64,000 nt of DNA from Pusillimonas sp. DMV24BSW_D (GCF_011388195.1 NZ_CP049990.1:496001-560000), one strand, 5' to 3'. Positions 35,439 through 45,262 are shown, counted from the stretch's first letter. Notes: generated from the letters alone by a model not told the origin. Translations and numbers: made by a program.

Positions 35439-35711
35439 ATGGCCACGACAGTAAAACTGGATGACGACCTAAAGGACCGCATTCAAAATCTTGCAAAAGC
35501 ACGGCATCGCTCTGCCCACTGGATCATGCGCGAGGCAATTCGGCATTATGTCGATCAAGAGGAAAAACGTGAGGCCTTCAAACAAGATGCCTTGCGTGCC
35601 TGGCAAAACTATCAAGAAGATGGACAACACTTAACATCCGAAGAGGCCGACGCATGGCTGGAAAAACTTGAAGCGGGCCTCGACGCGGAGCCACCTAAGT
35701 GTCACGACTAA
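35439..35711 (+). CDS. Ribbon-helix-helix antitoxin (CopG/RelB-like)
   Basis: This 90-residue protein starts MATTVKLDDDLKDRIQNLA, a classic ribbon-helix-helix N-terminus, and has an acidic C-terminal half for toxin binding. The start at 35439 is preferred because the inverted repeat lies immediately upstream. It overlaps the toxin gene by 13 bases. Confidence 0.85.
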   Translation: MATTVKLDDDLKDRIQNLAKARHRSAHWIMREAIRHYVDQEEKREAFKQDALRAWQNYQEDGQHLTSEEADAWLEKLEAGLDAEPPKCHD

Positions 35712-35989
35712 TTTGGTCTCCCGCCGCGTTGGCAGACACCCAGCGCCTTTATCGGTTTTTAGCACCAAAAAACAAAGCTGCGGCACAACGCGCAATTACC
35801 GCCATTCGTAATGGGGTAAAAATGTTAGCGGCACAACCAGAGGCAGGGTGCCCCCTAGACGATCTTGACCCCAACTTCCGCGAATGGATAATCGACTTCG
35901 GAGGTAGCGGCTATGTGGTGCTGTACCACTTCAACGGGCATGAATCAGTTATTCTTGCCGTTCGAAATCAAAAAGAAGCCGGTTATTGA
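35699..35989 (+). CDS. RelE/ParE-family toxin
   Basis: This 96-residue toxin starts at a GTG inside the antitoxin gene. LIWSPAALADTQRLYRFL at the N-terminus and YVVLYHF...ILAVRNQKEAGY at the C-terminus are typical of ParE-like proteins. Target (gyrase or ribosome-bound mRNA) cannot be decided by eye. It is convergent with the asparaginase gene. Confidence 0.85.
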   Translation: MSRLIWSPAALADTQRLYRFLAPKNKAAAQRAITAIRNGVKMLAAQPEAGCPLDDLDPNFREWIIDFGGSGYVVLYHFNGHESVILAVRNQKEAGY

Positions 35990-35993
35990 GTGG

Positions 35994-36971
35994 TTAAGCA
36001 AACCGCGCGAATGTAGCCCGTACTTCCTGAACGTTCTGCCCCGCACCTAACGCTGCAGCCAACAGTATTCGGGCTTTATGCGGTGAAAGCCAACCGGCGG
36101 GAATCACCCCCCTGCGAATCAGGTCGATTTCCGATCCGGGGAAGCCATAGGTATTCTGAAAAACCGGGCCGGCGGGCACACGCGAAGCCAGCACCACGGG
36201 AATACGTTCAAGCAGCGTGTCAAGCGCATCCAGATATTGAGCCGGCAAATGCCCGGCTCCCATCGCTTCAACCACCACACCGTGATAACCCAAATCCAGC
36301 GTTGCGCGAAGCAAGGCGTCGTCGCCATCCAAAACCGCTTTCACCACAGCCACACGCTCGGGCGCGACACGGTTGCTGAATAGTACGGCACGATGCTGCG
36401 GCGCCGGATGCAGGAACCGGGGCCGACCTTCAAAGTAATACCCCACCGCGCCACCATTCACCGATTGAAAAGCCTGAACCAGACCCTTGTGCATTTTCTC
36501 AACGTGCAGGGCTTGATGGATTTCATCATTCAACACCACCAGCGCTCCCCGATCTGCAGCCTCGGGATGACCCGCCGTGTGAATGGCAGCCAGCAGATTG
36601 GCCGGGCCGTCGGCACTTAACGCCGAAGCCCCCCGCATGGCGCCGGTTACTACGACCGGCGCTTGTGCGTTGTGCAATAACCCGAGAAAGAATGCGGTTT
36701 CATCGATGGTGTCGGTGCCCTGAACCACAACATGACCCTGGGCAGGATCATCTTGAATCATGGCTGCCACGTTAGTCAATTCAGCAAAGGTCAGCGACGC
36801 CCCCGGCTTCAGAAACGGCGTTTTCACGACCACGTTGGCCACATCGCGCAAACCCGGCACCTGCGCCATGAGATCTTCGCCCGAAAGCTTAGGGACAATG
36901 CCGGTGCCGGCACCGCCCGCCATGGTAATGGTGCCGCCCAAAACATAAACGTGAACGGTGGGAAGCGTCAT
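35994..36971 (-). CDS. Asparaginase-family amidohydrolase
   Basis: This 325-residue L-asparaginase family protein has the first catalytic Thr in VLGGTITM (Thr14), then QGTDTIDETAFF and MRGASALSADGPANLL. The second catalytic motif is usually HGTDT; here Gln replaces His. No signal peptide is visible, so it is probably cytoplasmic. It is the last gene of an operon with a Liv-type importer and a PuuE-like deacetylase, so its true substrate may be an imported amide rather than asparagine. Confidence 0.85.
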   Translation of the reverse strand: MTLPTVHVYVLGGTITMAGGAGTGIVPKLSGEDLMAQVPGLRDVANVVVKTPFLKPGASLTFAELTNVAAMIQDDPAQGHVVVQGTDTIDETAFFLGLLHNAQAPVVVTGAMRGASALSADGPANLLAAIHTAGHPEAADRGALVVLNDEIHQALHVEKMHKGLVQAFQSVNGGAVGYYFEGRPRFLHPAPQHRAVLFSNRVAPERVAVVKAVLDGDDALLRATLDLGYHGVVVEAMGAGHLPAQYLDALDTLLERIPVVLASRVPAGPVFQNTYGFPGSEIDLIRRGVIPAGWLSPHKARILLAAALGAGQNVQEVRATFARFA

Positions 36972-36973
36972 TT

Positions 36974-37684
36974 TTAAACACCTAAATGTCGTTGCAGGAT
37001 GTCGGGACTGTTTTTCAGTTCCAACGCCGTACCGGAGTATACGAGTACACCCGTTTCCATAATGTGTGCGCTATCAATCAGCGACAACGCACTGCGCAGG
37101 TTTTGCTCAACCAACAATACGGTTAGGCCTTCATCCCGAAGAACACGCACCGCTGCTTCAACGTGTTGAACCATCACGGGTGCCAGACCTTCGGTAGGTT
37201 CATCCATTAACAACAAGTCGGGGTTGCTCATGAGCGCACGCACAATTGCCAACATTTGTCGTTCGCCTCCCGAGAGCTGATTGCCTCGATGCTTGCGCCG
37301 CTCACCCAACCGCGGAAATAACTCGAACGCGCGATCTACCGACCACGCACTGCGACCCGACGGCGCATCCCGGCGCGGGCAAATTTCAAGATGCTCCATG
37401 ACCGTAAGCGAGGCGAACAGGCGCCGCCCCTGCGGCACCAAGCCAATGCCCAGCCCCGCAACCTGATCGGGCTCGCGCCCGACGAGCTCATGATCATGGA
37501 AACGAATGGAGCCGGAAATCACGCGCGGTGGGGTTAGCCCCATAACCGAACGAATCAACGTTGTTTTACCCATGCCGTTACGGCCCAGCAAACCTGTGAT
37601 CTTCCCTTCGGGAATGGATAAGTTCACGCCGCGCAATACGCTGGCTTCACCGTAGTTGCTATGTAAATCTTTTATTTCAAGCAT
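36974..37684 (-). CDS. ABC transporter ATPase (LivF-like)
   Basis: This 236-residue ATPase has GRNGMGKTT (Walker A), LSGGERQ and LLMDEPTEGL (Walker B). The ATG at 37684 overlaps livG by eight bases. It belongs to the second Liv-type importer in the window. Confidence 0.9.
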   Translation of the reverse strand: MLEIKDLHSNYGEASVLRGVNLSIPEGKITGLLGRNGMGKTTLIRSVMGLTPPRVISGSIRFHDHELVGREPDQVAGLGIGLVPQGRRLFASLTVMEHLEICPRRDAPSGRSAWSVDRAFELFPRLGERRKHRGNQLSGGERQMLAIVRALMSNPDLLLMDEPTEGLAPVMVQHVEAAVRVLRDEGLTVLLVEQNLRSALSLIDSAHIMETGVLVYSGTALELKNSPDILQRHLGV

Positions 37685-38450
37685 GGTGTTCCGAGGCCCC
37701 AAAGTAAACCGCCTGCACCTTCTCGTTGCGCCTAATTTCATCGGGTGTGCCTTCGGCCAACACCTCGCCGAAATGAAGGCACGTGACCCGATCGGCCAAG
37801 CCCAGCGCCAACTCCATATCATGCTCGATAAGCAACACAGTAAGGTCGTCGGGCAACTGACGCACGATATCGGCCATAGGCCCGCGTTCGGCAGGCGACA
37901 ACCCCGCCGCCGGCTCATCGAGCAACAACACAGCGGGATCACATGCAAGCGCAATGGCAAGCTCAAGCTGGCGTTGCTGACCATACGACATGGCGGATGC
38001 TTTTGTATAGCGGAAATCGTGGATATTGCAACGAGTCAGCAACTCTTCAAGACGCATTGATTCAATGGAAGTGGGTTTCGCGCTTCCAAACATGGAATAC
38101 TTTATTTTCTGCTTTCCCCGCAACGCCAACAATATGTTTTGCTCAACGGTTAAGCCACCCAACACATTGGTAATTTGATACGTTCGCCCAATACCGGCCA
38201 ACGCCCGGCGTGTCGCCGACCATTTGGAAATATCGGTACCGAACAAACTGATGGTGCCGGACGACAACGCCAGTTCACCTGAAATCAGTGCGAACAATGT
38301 TGTTTTACCGGCTCCGTTCGGGCCGATGACCACATGAGTCGAGCCGGCCGTGACCTTTAGATTGACATCGTTAACGGCGCGCAACCCACCAAAGCTGCGC
38401 CCTACACCATCTAACGTCAGGGCCGGCACGGAAGGAACGCATTGCGTCAT
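37677..38450 (-). CDS. ABC transporter ATPase (LivG-like)
   Basis: This 257-residue ATPase has GPNGAGKTT, MSYGQQRQ as signature and LLLDEPAAGL. A four-base overlap with the upstream binding-protein gene couples them. It partners the LivF-like ATPase. Confidence 0.9.
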   Translation of the reverse strand: MTQCVPSVPALTLDGVGRSFGGLRAVNDVNLKVTAGSTHVVIGPNGAGKTTLFALISGELALSSGTISLFGTDISKWSATRRALAGIGRTYQITNVLGGLTVEQNILLALRGKQKIKYSMFGSAKPTSIESMRLEELLTRCNIHDFRYTKASAMSYGQQRQLELAIALACDPAVLLLDEPAAGLSPAERGPMADIVRQLPDDLTVLLIEHDMELALGLADRVTCLHFGEVLAEGTPDEIRRNEKVQAVYFGASEHHA

Positions 38451-39706
38451 TTGGCCACGCCCTGGAAGTCGCGACTAAAGGGTGGCTGCTTCAAATACTC
38501 TTCAGGCGACAAGTTACCAAATTGCGAAACTTCAGCATAAGAACCGATCACCGCATTCACCAACTTGCCATCGGGTCGCTCAACCACTTCCCGAATGTAG
38601 ATGTTGTAAACGGGGTTGCCGTAATCATCCATATGCAGATTCTGACCGAGTGGGCTATCAGGAATGGTAGTGCTTTTGACTGCGTCGAGGAATGCCGGAA
38701 TGTCTTCCACATTACCTTGAACCTTCTTGATGGCATCGGCAATCCACAGCCCGGCGGTAAAGCCCTCAGCCGCGAAAATAGCCGGAAGAATCTTGAATTC
38801 TTTTTCGTACGCGTCAACGAACTGCTTCACCGCAGGGTCGTCGGCCCCTTCGGCATAGTGAGCCGAAGAAACGATACCGAGGGCCTCAGCGGGCAACAGA
38901 TTGCGAATAATGGACTGGTCGGTTGTGTTTTGCGAGGTCACCAACGGGAACTGCTGCTTCATGCCGAAGCTGTACCATTGCTTGAGCAAACGTGCGGCGT
39001 CGGCGCCGGTTTCAATTGCCAATACAACATCGGGAGAGAACGAAGGAATTTGACCGAGGTACGGGCTGAAATCCGCCGTATTCAAGGGATGCCAAAGTTG
39101 CCCGGCCAAGGTGCCGCCACCTTGGGTAAAGTTTTGAATAAAACCGCCGGCTTGCTCATGCCCGAATGTGTAATCCTGGCCAATCGTCACCACCCGCTTA
39201 TAACCTTGCTTCAGGCACCAATCAGCCAGCGGCCGCGTCATTTGGCTGGCCGCGAAGCCGGCTACACGCAATACGTTGGGAATACGCGTACGCTGTGTAA
39301 GATCGTCGGCCGCCACCACCGGCATGAAATAAGGGGTTCCGGTGCCTTTGGCATATTCCGCCACCGCCAGGCCGGTGTTGGCCAGAATGTCGCCCACCAG
39401 CATGTGTACATTTTGCTGCTGCACTAAGCGCCGGGCTTTTTGCAACGCAGTATCCGGGCTGGACGCATCGTCCTCCACGATGACCTCAACCTTGCGGCCG
39501 GCCAGCTCCATCCCGGCCTGTTGCCAATACAGATTCCAGCCATCAACCAATTCCCGCCCGGCTGATGCGGCCGTACCGGTAAGCGGCGCCAGAAAGCCAA
39601 TACGAATGGGGCCGGATGTTTGCGCAAGCGCCATACGCAGATTGCCGGAAACAAGAGTCAACGCACCGGCAGCACCGGCCGTTTGAAGAAAATGACGACG
39701 ATTCAT
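38447..39706 (-). CDS. ABC transporter substrate-binding protein with Tat-type signal
   Basis: This 419-residue type I periplasmic binding protein has a twin-arginine-like signal, MNRRHFLQTAGAAGALTL, with cleavage near ALAQT. The mature part begins with PIRIGFLAPLTG. GGAGGTCC precedes the ATG at 39706, fixing the start. The gene order (permeases, binding protein, ATPases) places it mid-operon. The ligand is probably an amide, ureide or related compound given the hydrolases at both ends. Confidence 0.88.
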   Translation of the reverse strand: MNRRHFLQTAGAAGALTLVSGNLRMALAQTSGPIRIGFLAPLTGTAASAGRELVDGWNLYWQQAGMELAGRKVEVIVEDDASSPDTALQKARRLVQQQNVHMLVGDILANTGLAVAEYAKGTGTPYFMPVVAADDLTQRTRIPNVLRVAGFAASQMTRPLADWCLKQGYKRVVTIGQDYTFGHEQAGGFIQNFTQGGGTLAGQLWHPLNTADFSPYLGQIPSFSPDVVLAIETGADAARLLKQWYSFGMKQQFPLVTSQNTTDQSIIRNLLPAEALGIVSSAHYAEGADDPAVKQFVDAYEKEFKILPAIFAAEGFTAGLWIADAIKKVQGNVEDIPAFLDAVKSTTIPDSPLGQNLHMDDYGNPVYNIYIREVVERPDGKLVNAVIGSYAEVSQFGNLSPEEYLKQPPFSRDFQGVAK

Positions 39707-39751
39707 AATGGACCTCCGTTTGGTCATAGTAGGTAAGAGCTGCGTTTCAAA

Positions 39752-40702
39752 TCAGGATTTCGACGATTGACTTTTGAGCCAGCGCCGAGACAGCGCACGC
39801 CCCTTGCCCAGAAGACCTTCCGGTGCAAAAAGCATGGTTAAGACAAACAACAAACCTAAAATAGTCATCCAACGTTCGGTATAGAAACTGACGACGTTCT
39901 GCAGAAGAATAATGACGGCGGAGCCAATGAAACTGCCCCACAAGGTGCCGACCCCACCCAGAATCGCCATGAGCAAACCTTGCGTTGACAACGCCAACGC
40001 CACACTATTAGGGCTTACAAAATTATTCAGATACACAATTAGGATACCGGCCACGCCCGCAAAGAAGCCCGACACCATGAAGCCGATGGTGAGCACCAGG
40101 GGCACGTTGTAGCCCAGTGTGCGCATGCGCGAATCACTCTCCTTAATACCTTGCATAGCCTGGCCAAATGGAGAGTAGACAAACCGCCGCACGATGAGCG
40201 CCATGACGGCAACGACACCCAACACAAAGTAGTAGTAAGTATCCAGGTCAGTTAACACCTGGGGGCGCGCCACGCCCAACAAACCATTTTCCGCACCGGT
40301 TACCGATGTCCATCGGTAGGCAACGCCCCACACTACCATCCCGAGCGCCAGCGTAAGCAGCAGGAAGTACACCCCGCTTGTGCGCACCGCCAAGGCACCG
40401 AAAATTGCCGAAACCAGGACGGCAGCGAGCAGACCGAACACGATGGCCAACCAGGGGTCACCATTCATGGTGGCCACGTAATACGCCACCACATAGCCGG
40501 CAGTACCAAAAATAGCACCGTGACCCAAAGAGGTGCGTCCCGCAAAGCCCGCCAGGATGTCGATCGACATGGCGAATAAGCCATAGATCAGGATTTCGGT
40601 GGCCAACGTTTTCGGATAATCGCCGAAAATGTGAGGCACGCTTAGCAGGAACAACACCAAAACCCCAATGAGCGTATAGCGTATGGCAGGAGTCAGAATC
40701 AT
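39752..40702 (-). CDS. ABC transporter permease (LivM-like)
   Basis: This 316-residue LivM-type permease has about nine hydrophobic segments and AMSIDILAGFAGRTSLGHGAIF, the family landmark. The ATPase-contact loop is QGIKESDSRMRTLGYNV. It is three bases downstream of the LivH-like gene. Confidence 0.9.
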   Translation of the reverse strand: MILTPAIRYTLIGVLVLFLLSVPHIFGDYPKTLATEILIYGLFAMSIDILAGFAGRTSLGHGAIFGTAGYVVAYYVATMNGDPWLAIVFGLLAAVLVSAIFGALAVRTSGVYFLLLTLALGMVVWGVAYRWTSVTGAENGLLGVARPQVLTDLDTYYYFVLGVVAVMALIVRRFVYSPFGQAMQGIKESDSRMRTLGYNVPLVLTIGFMVSGFFAGVAGILIVYLNNFVSPNSVALALSTQGLLMAILGGVGTLWGSFIGSAVIILLQNVVSFYTERWMTILGLLFVLTMLFAPEGLLGKGRALSRRWLKSQSSKS

Positions 40703-40705
40703 GTT

Positions 40706-41560
40706 TTACGCCTTTCCAAAAAGACCCAGGGGGCGGAATGCCAGCAAAAGCGCCATTGGCCCGAAAATAATGAAGTACGACAATTCCGGCACCCAAACTT
40801 GACCAAAGTTGGCCAGAAAGCCCACCAGCAAACTTCCAACGGCAGCACCCACCAGGCTGCCGCGCCCCCCAATAATGACGATCGCCAGCGCGAACACCAG
40901 AATTTCAGCGTCGGCACCGGGATACAAGGTAAGAAACGCACCGCCCAGCGTGCCGGCCATGCCTGCCAATGCAGAACCCAACATAAACGTGAAAACGAAC
41001 AAACGCCGAATATTGATTCCCATCGCCTGAACCATTTCGCGATCATCGACGCCTGCCCGTATAAGCGCACCCAGCTTGGTTCGGTTGTAAACAAACCAAA
41101 GCACCACAAAAATCGCAATGCCCGCAATAATCACCAACATGCGGTATTTCGGATAAAAGAAATTACCGATTTTGATTGCCCCGACAAGAAGCTCGGGAAT
41201 CGGAATGGTTCGGGTATCGCCGCCCCATGCAACCAGCGCAAGATCATTCAAGACCATGGCTACGCCAAGCGTTAACAACACCTGCTTCAGTTCCGCATCT
41301 TTCACCCTGTTCAGCAGCCAGCGATCGAGGCAGTAACCCATTACCGCAATGACCAGCGCGGAAGCGATGAATGCGAGCAGAAATGAACCGGTGGCAACCG
41401 CCACCATCATGCCAACATATCCCCCCACCAGATACAGCGAACCATGCGACAAGTTCACCACGCGCAATAAGCCGAAAATCAGCGTAAACCCACTGGCCAC
41501 GATGAACAGCAAGGCAGAAAACGACAACGCATTTGCAATCTGGATGAGGTTGCCGATCAT
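40706..41560 (-). CDS. ABC transporter permease (LivH-like)
   Basis: This 284-residue LivH-type permease contains LLRVVNLSHGSLYLVGGYVG and the coupling loop RAGVDDREMVQAMGINI. The ATG at 41560 has a good GGAGGGAC site and overlaps the deacetylase stop (ATGA), so the two are coupled. Confidence 0.9.
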   Translation of the reverse strand: MIGNLIQIANALSFSALLFIVASGFTLIFGLLRVVNLSHGSLYLVGGYVGMMVAVATGSFLLAFIASALVIAVMGYCLDRWLLNRVKDAELKQVLLTLGVAMVLNDLALVAWGGDTRTIPIPELLVGAIKIGNFFYPKYRMLVIIAGIAIFVVLWFVYNRTKLGALIRAGVDDREMVQAMGINIRRLFVFTFMLGSALAGMAGTLGGAFLTLYPGADAEILVFALAIVIIGGRGSLVGAAVGSLLVGFLANFGQVWVPELSYFIIFGPMALLLAFRPLGLFGKA

Positions 41561-42447
41561 GCTTGTCCCTCCGTGCGCATTTGGTCGTCGTACCATTCCA
41601 GCAGCTGCTCGCCTGTCCAGAACAGCACCCCCGGGCGATTCACATAGTTGAGGGCCTCTTCAAGATATCGAATACGATGCGGCACCCCCGACAAAAACGG
41701 ATGCACCGCCATACACATCACCCGCGGCTGATCGGCGCCTTCTTCATACAGGCGATCAAAAGTGTCTTGAACCCGTTTTAAAAAGACATCCGACTGGTGC
41801 TGCTGCACCGCCATCATGGGAATGTCATTCAATTCAACCGTATAGGGCATGGCTACCATGGGTCCGGCTTCCGTTTCAAAGCGCATGGGTTGATCATCAA
41901 TAGCCCAATCACCGATATAGCGAATACCGGCTTTCGCTAGATGATCGACCGTATCGAATGTTTGCGTAAGCCCTGGCCCAAGCCAGCCCACCGGCGCCTT
42001 GCCCGTGAAGGTGCGAATGGTGTCGACCGTACGCTTGATCATGGCGGGTTGGTCGTCGACCTGATGCGTAGGCATTTGAATATAGCCATGACCCATGAAC
42101 TCCCAACCCGCGTCGCGCGCCGCACCGGCCACCACCGGGTAGGTTTCACACACACGCCCGTTAATGGATAGCGTGGCTTTGGCCCCCACTTTGTCGAGCG
42201 CATTTTTAATGCGCCAAAACCCCACCCGCATGCCGTATTCATGCCAGGCCCAATTGGCAATATCGGGTAAAACAGGTGCCGCAGTCGGCGCGGGTAATAC
42301 CTGTCGCGCCATGGGTCTTGAGATGTCCCAATCTTCCACGTTCACCACCGGCCAAACAACAACACGCGCGTTATCGGGCAAGGTGAGTTTGGGTCGATCG
42401 ACAATGGACTGATAGGGCAAACGCTGAGCAGGGGTGCGAGATTCCAT
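41557..42447 (-). CDS. Polysaccharide-deacetylase-fold amidohydrolase (PuuE/allantoinase-like)
   Basis: This 296-residue NodB-fold protein is of the PuuE branch. WEFMGHGYIQMPTH supplies candidate metal histidines, and VHPFLSGVPHRIRYLEEAL matches the HP-x-x-x-G-x-P-x-R-I end motif of that branch. PuuE-type enzymes hydrolyse cyclic ureides and related amides, not polysaccharides. It is the first gene of the operon that imports an unknown amide and ends with the asparaginase-like gene. The ATG at 42447 is preferred over a weak upstream TTG. Confidence 0.78.
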   Translation of the reverse strand: MESRTPAQRLPYQSIVDRPKLTLPDNARVVVWPVVNVEDWDISRPMARQVLPAPTAAPVLPDIANWAWHEYGMRVGFWRIKNALDKVGAKATLSINGRVCETYPVVAGAARDAGWEFMGHGYIQMPTHQVDDQPAMIKRTVDTIRTFTGKAPVGWLGPGLTQTFDTVDHLAKAGIRYIGDWAIDDQPMRFETEAGPMVAMPYTVELNDIPMMAVQQHQSDVFLKRVQDTFDRLYEEGADQPRVMCMAVHPFLSGVPHRIRYLEEALNYVNRPGVLFWTGEQLLEWYDDQMRTEGQA

Positions 42448-42530
42448 GGCAATAAATTTCAAATAAAAGAATTTATAGAAGCACTTATTTCCTGATAAAT
42501 CCTATATATCAACGTTATTAGCGTCAATGC

Positions 42531-42543
42531 ATTAAAATTTAAT
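42531..42543. promoter_or_regulatory. ATTAAA-A-TTTAAT dyad in IclR intergenic region
   Basis: A perfect 6-bp inverted repeat sits in the AT-rich gap between the divergent deacetylase and iclR-type genes. It is a possible regulator site; AT-rich dyads also occur by chance. Confidence 0.25.
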
Positions 42544-42578
42544 TCCATTAATTGGACTTACTAAGGGTTTCAACGGAC

Positions 42579-43355
42579 ATGGGCGCTCAACCTTCTTCCC
42601 CCGCAAACGCAGGTGCACAAACCGTGCGACGCGCCATACAGGCATTGAAATTAATTGCTGCGAAAACCGGAGACGGCATGCGATTGGCCGACGTTGCACA
42701 AGCCCTTGACCTTGAGCGTCCGACAACGCACCGTTTGTTGAAGGCACTGGCAGCGGAAGGCATGTTGTCGCAACACCCCGGCAATCGGCGCTACTTCCTG
42801 GGCTCGTTGGTTTTTGAGTTGGGCCTGAATGCCACGCATCAATTCAACCTGATTGATTTATGTCGACCGCAGTTGCATAGCCTGGCCGAACAAACGGGCG
42901 ACACCACCTTTCTTTTTGTTCGAAGCGGTAATGATGCCATTTGCTTATCGCGGGTTCAGGGCCCATACCCTATTCAAACGCCGGCCGTTCCAGTGGGTGC
43001 TCGGCAACCATTGGGCGTGAATGCCGGGGGGCTGGCGTTGTTAAGCGCATTATCGGAGCGCGAGGCGTATGAAATTACGCAAACGGTTGCACCCCGATTG
43101 GCCGTATACGGGAACCTTACGCCGGAACAAATTATGGAGCACTGGGCACGCGCCCAAATCTCGGGCTATGCACTCATCGGTAACCGCGCGGTTCCTGGGG
43201 TCACCGCTGTAGGCCTTCCGGTGATCAGCGAAAAGGGTGCACCCATTGCCGCCATTACAATTGCCGCAACGTCATCACGCATGACTGAGGAACGGGTGGC
43301 GGAAATTGTGCCGTGGCTTCGTCAAACCACGGAAATCGTGGCACAACGACTGTAA
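42579..43355 (+). CDS. IclR-family transcriptional regulator
   Basis: This 258-residue protein has an N-terminal winged HTH (about 15-75; MRLADVAQALDLERPTTHRL) and an IclR effector domain with GVTAVGLPVISEKGAPIAAI near residue 210. It is divergent from the deacetylase/Liv/asparaginase operon and most likely its regulator. AAGGG lies upstream of the ATG at 42579; a TTG at 42552 is less likely. Confidence 0.87.
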   Translation: MGAQPSSPANAGAQTVRRAIQALKLIAAKTGDGMRLADVAQALDLERPTTHRLLKALAAEGMLSQHPGNRRYFLGSLVFELGLNATHQFNLIDLCRPQLHSLAEQTGDTTFLFVRSGNDAICLSRVQGPYPIQTPAVPVGARQPLGVNAGGLALLSALSEREAYEITQTVAPRLAVYGNLTPEQIMEHWARAQISGYALIGNRAVPGVTAVGLPVISEKGAPIAAITIAATSSRMTEERVAEIVPWLRQTTEIVAQRL

Positions 43356-43358
43356 ATT

Positions 43359-44441
43359 CTAAACCTGTCCCAGCCGCTGCCTTTGATACGAACCATCTTG
43401 CACGTGTTCGCACCATACCCTGTTCTGCAAATACCATTGCACGGTTTTACGCAGACCCGTCTCAAACGTTTCCTGCGGCACCCAGCCCAGTTCGCGCTGA
43501 ATCTTGCCGGCATCAATGGCATAACGCATGTCATGCCCAGGGCGGTCAGCCACAAATGTAATCAGGCTGCGGTGCGATTGGGTTTCATCGTTATTGGGTT
43601 GCGGGCGTGTGTTGGGGCTGAGCTCATCAAGCAGGTCGCAAATGGTGTGCACCACATCCAAATTGCGCTTTTCATTGTGGCCGCCAATGTTGTAGGTTTC
43701 ACCGACTTTGCCTTCAGACACCACTTTGTATAAGGCCCGTGCGTGGTCTTCCACATAAAGCCAATCGCGTATCTGTTGACCCTGGCCGTACACGGGTAAA
43801 GGCTTGCCTTCCAGGGCGTTCAGTATCACCAAAGGAATAAGCTTTTCCGGGAAGTGATACGGTCCGTAGTTGTTGGAGCAGTTGGTCACCACCACCGGCA
43901 AACCATAGGTGCGCATCCAGGCGCGCACCAGGTGGTCGGAACTGGCTTTGCTGGCCGAGTACGGCGAGCTGGGCGCATAGGGCGTGGCTTCGGTAAACAG
44001 CACCGACGGATCCTCAGGCAAGTCGCCATACACTTCGTCGGTGGAGACATGGTGAAAGCGAAAGCCGGCCCGTTGGGTGTTGTTCAAGCTCAACCAATAA
44101 GCACGGGCCGCTTCCAGCAAGGTGTAGGTGCCCACGATATTGGTTTCAATAAACGCTGCCGGGCCGTCGATGGAGCGGTCGACATGCGATTCGGCCGCCA
44201 GGTGCATGACCGCAACGGGCTGATAGGTTTGAAACACGCGATCCAGTGCAGCGCGGTCGCAAATATCGACTTGTTCAAATGTGTAGCGTGGGCTGTGCGA
44301 CACCGATTCGAGCGACTCTAAATTACCGGCGTAAGTGAGCTTGTCGACATTCACCACGTGGTGTTCGGTGTGGTTGATTAAGAAGCGCACCAGGGCCGAG
44401 CCAATAAATCCGGCGCCGCCGGTAACCAGAATTGTAGACAT
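43359..44441 (-). CDS. rfbB: dTDP-glucose 4,6-dehydratase
   Basis: This 360-residue extended short-chain dehydrogenase has an NAD loop [13 protein letters not shown], the catalytic STDEVYGDL and [11 protein letters not shown] (Tyr-x-x-x-Lys), and [18 protein letters not shown], all characteristic of RfbB. It makes dTDP-4-keto-6-deoxyglucose for surface sugars. No rfbA, rfbC or rfbD and no glycosyltransferase is adjacent, so it is an orphan here. It is convergent with the IclR gene (3-bp gap). Confidence 0.92.
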   Translation of the reverse strand: MSTILVTGGAGFIGSALVRFLINHTEHHVVNVDKLTYAGNLESLESVSHSPRYTFEQVDICDRAALDRVFQTYQPVAVMHLAAESHVDRSIDGPAAFIETNIVGTYTLLEAARAYWLSLNNTQRAGFRFHHVSTDEVYGDLPEDPSVLFTEATPYAPSSPYSASKASSDHLVRAWMRTYGLPVVVTNCSNNYGPYHFPEKLIPLVILNALEGKPLPVYGQGQQIRDWLYVEDHARALYKVVSEGKVGETYNIGGHNEKRNLDVVHTICDLLDELSPNTRPQPNNDETQSHRSLITFVADRPGHDMRYAIDAGKIQRELGWVPQETFETGLRKTVQWYLQNRVWCEHVQDGSYQRQRLGQV

Positions 44442-44513
44442 AGTGATCAGAACCGTTTAGATGATGAAAGTATAACGGCTCATCACAGCCTTCTCGCCTT
44501 GTTCAAGCCCAGC

Positions 44514-45011
44514 TCAGCGCGTTCTGCATGGGGCGCCGAATACGATCTTCAACGCGCGCGACTGATTCACCGCGCCATCATGCACTTGTCCTGCCGAACG
44601 CACTATTTGCGTGCTGGCGTCGTCGATTGACTGCGCACCGTGATTGACCCGATTAGTGGCTTTAGCCGTCGATTGCAACGCGTTATGCAATGCCAGCGCG
44701 GCCGCAGACCGCGGAGCCTGTTTTGCAGGCGCCAAATTAATTTGCCCTTCATTGTCCGCCAGGCCGTCCACCATGGCCCGCAATTCGGCCGACTGCAACG
44801 AGCGCGTAATGCGCGCGCCCGGGCGCAGAAAAATGAACAGCGAGGGAATAGCGGCGGCCGGCAAGCCCACCAATAACGCCGGCATGTAAGTGGCGTACCA
44901 AGGCGTCAGTGCCAACGCCATAATGAACAGCAGCCATAACACCGGCAGCATGATTTTGTCGACCTGACGGTATTGCGTGTTCAGGTGCGCGCGAATGGGG
45001 GGAGTTGTCAT
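44514..45011 (-). pseudogene. Remnant of a methyl-accepting chemotaxis protein
   Basis: This 165-residue product has two adjacent hydrophobic segments (VLWLLFIMALALTPWYATYM and ALLVGLPAAAIPSLFIFL), then LRPGARITRSLQSAEL, followed abruptly by a short Ala/Gln-rich helical segment containing NRVNHGAQSIDDASTQIVRSAG. The latter resembles part of a receptor signalling helix. A working receptor is about 500 residues with a conserved hairpin tip, which is absent. I read it as an internally deleted, truncated receptor. A small membrane protein of unknown role is the alternative. Confidence 0.55.
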
Positions 45012-45240
45012 TTCATCAGCTTATGTGAAGTGGCACAGGATAAACGAGGCGTTCGAATATACCAGCGGCAAGCTACAGAAATGACGCCTGAAAACTTTAA
45101 AGCGGGACAACAATTTGCACCGCGTTCAGCCCCATTTCACGCAATATTTTTCCTATCTTGCGTTTCTACGAGTGGACAAAAAGTGCCCTAAACAAACACT
45201 AACTATTTCAATTTAACTACATTGGATCAGTTGATATATA

Positions 45241-45255
45241 TGCCACTAAGTGACA
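45241..45255. promoter_or_regulatory. Dyad TG-N-CACT-A-AGTG-N-CA before the HigB-like gene
   Basis: The symmetric sequence TGCCACTAAGTGACA lies eight bases before the toxin start. It is a fitting operator for the Xre-type antitoxin encoded downstream. The remaining 45012-45240 is AT-rich at its right end and shows no gene. Confidence 0.4.
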
Positions 45256-45262
45256 TAATTTT

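Noticed and set aside
38522-39427. A 301-codon open frame antisense to the Tat-type binding protein
   Set aside because: Shadow of a clear binding-protein gene; its product is Arg/Gly/His-rich with no recognisable motif.
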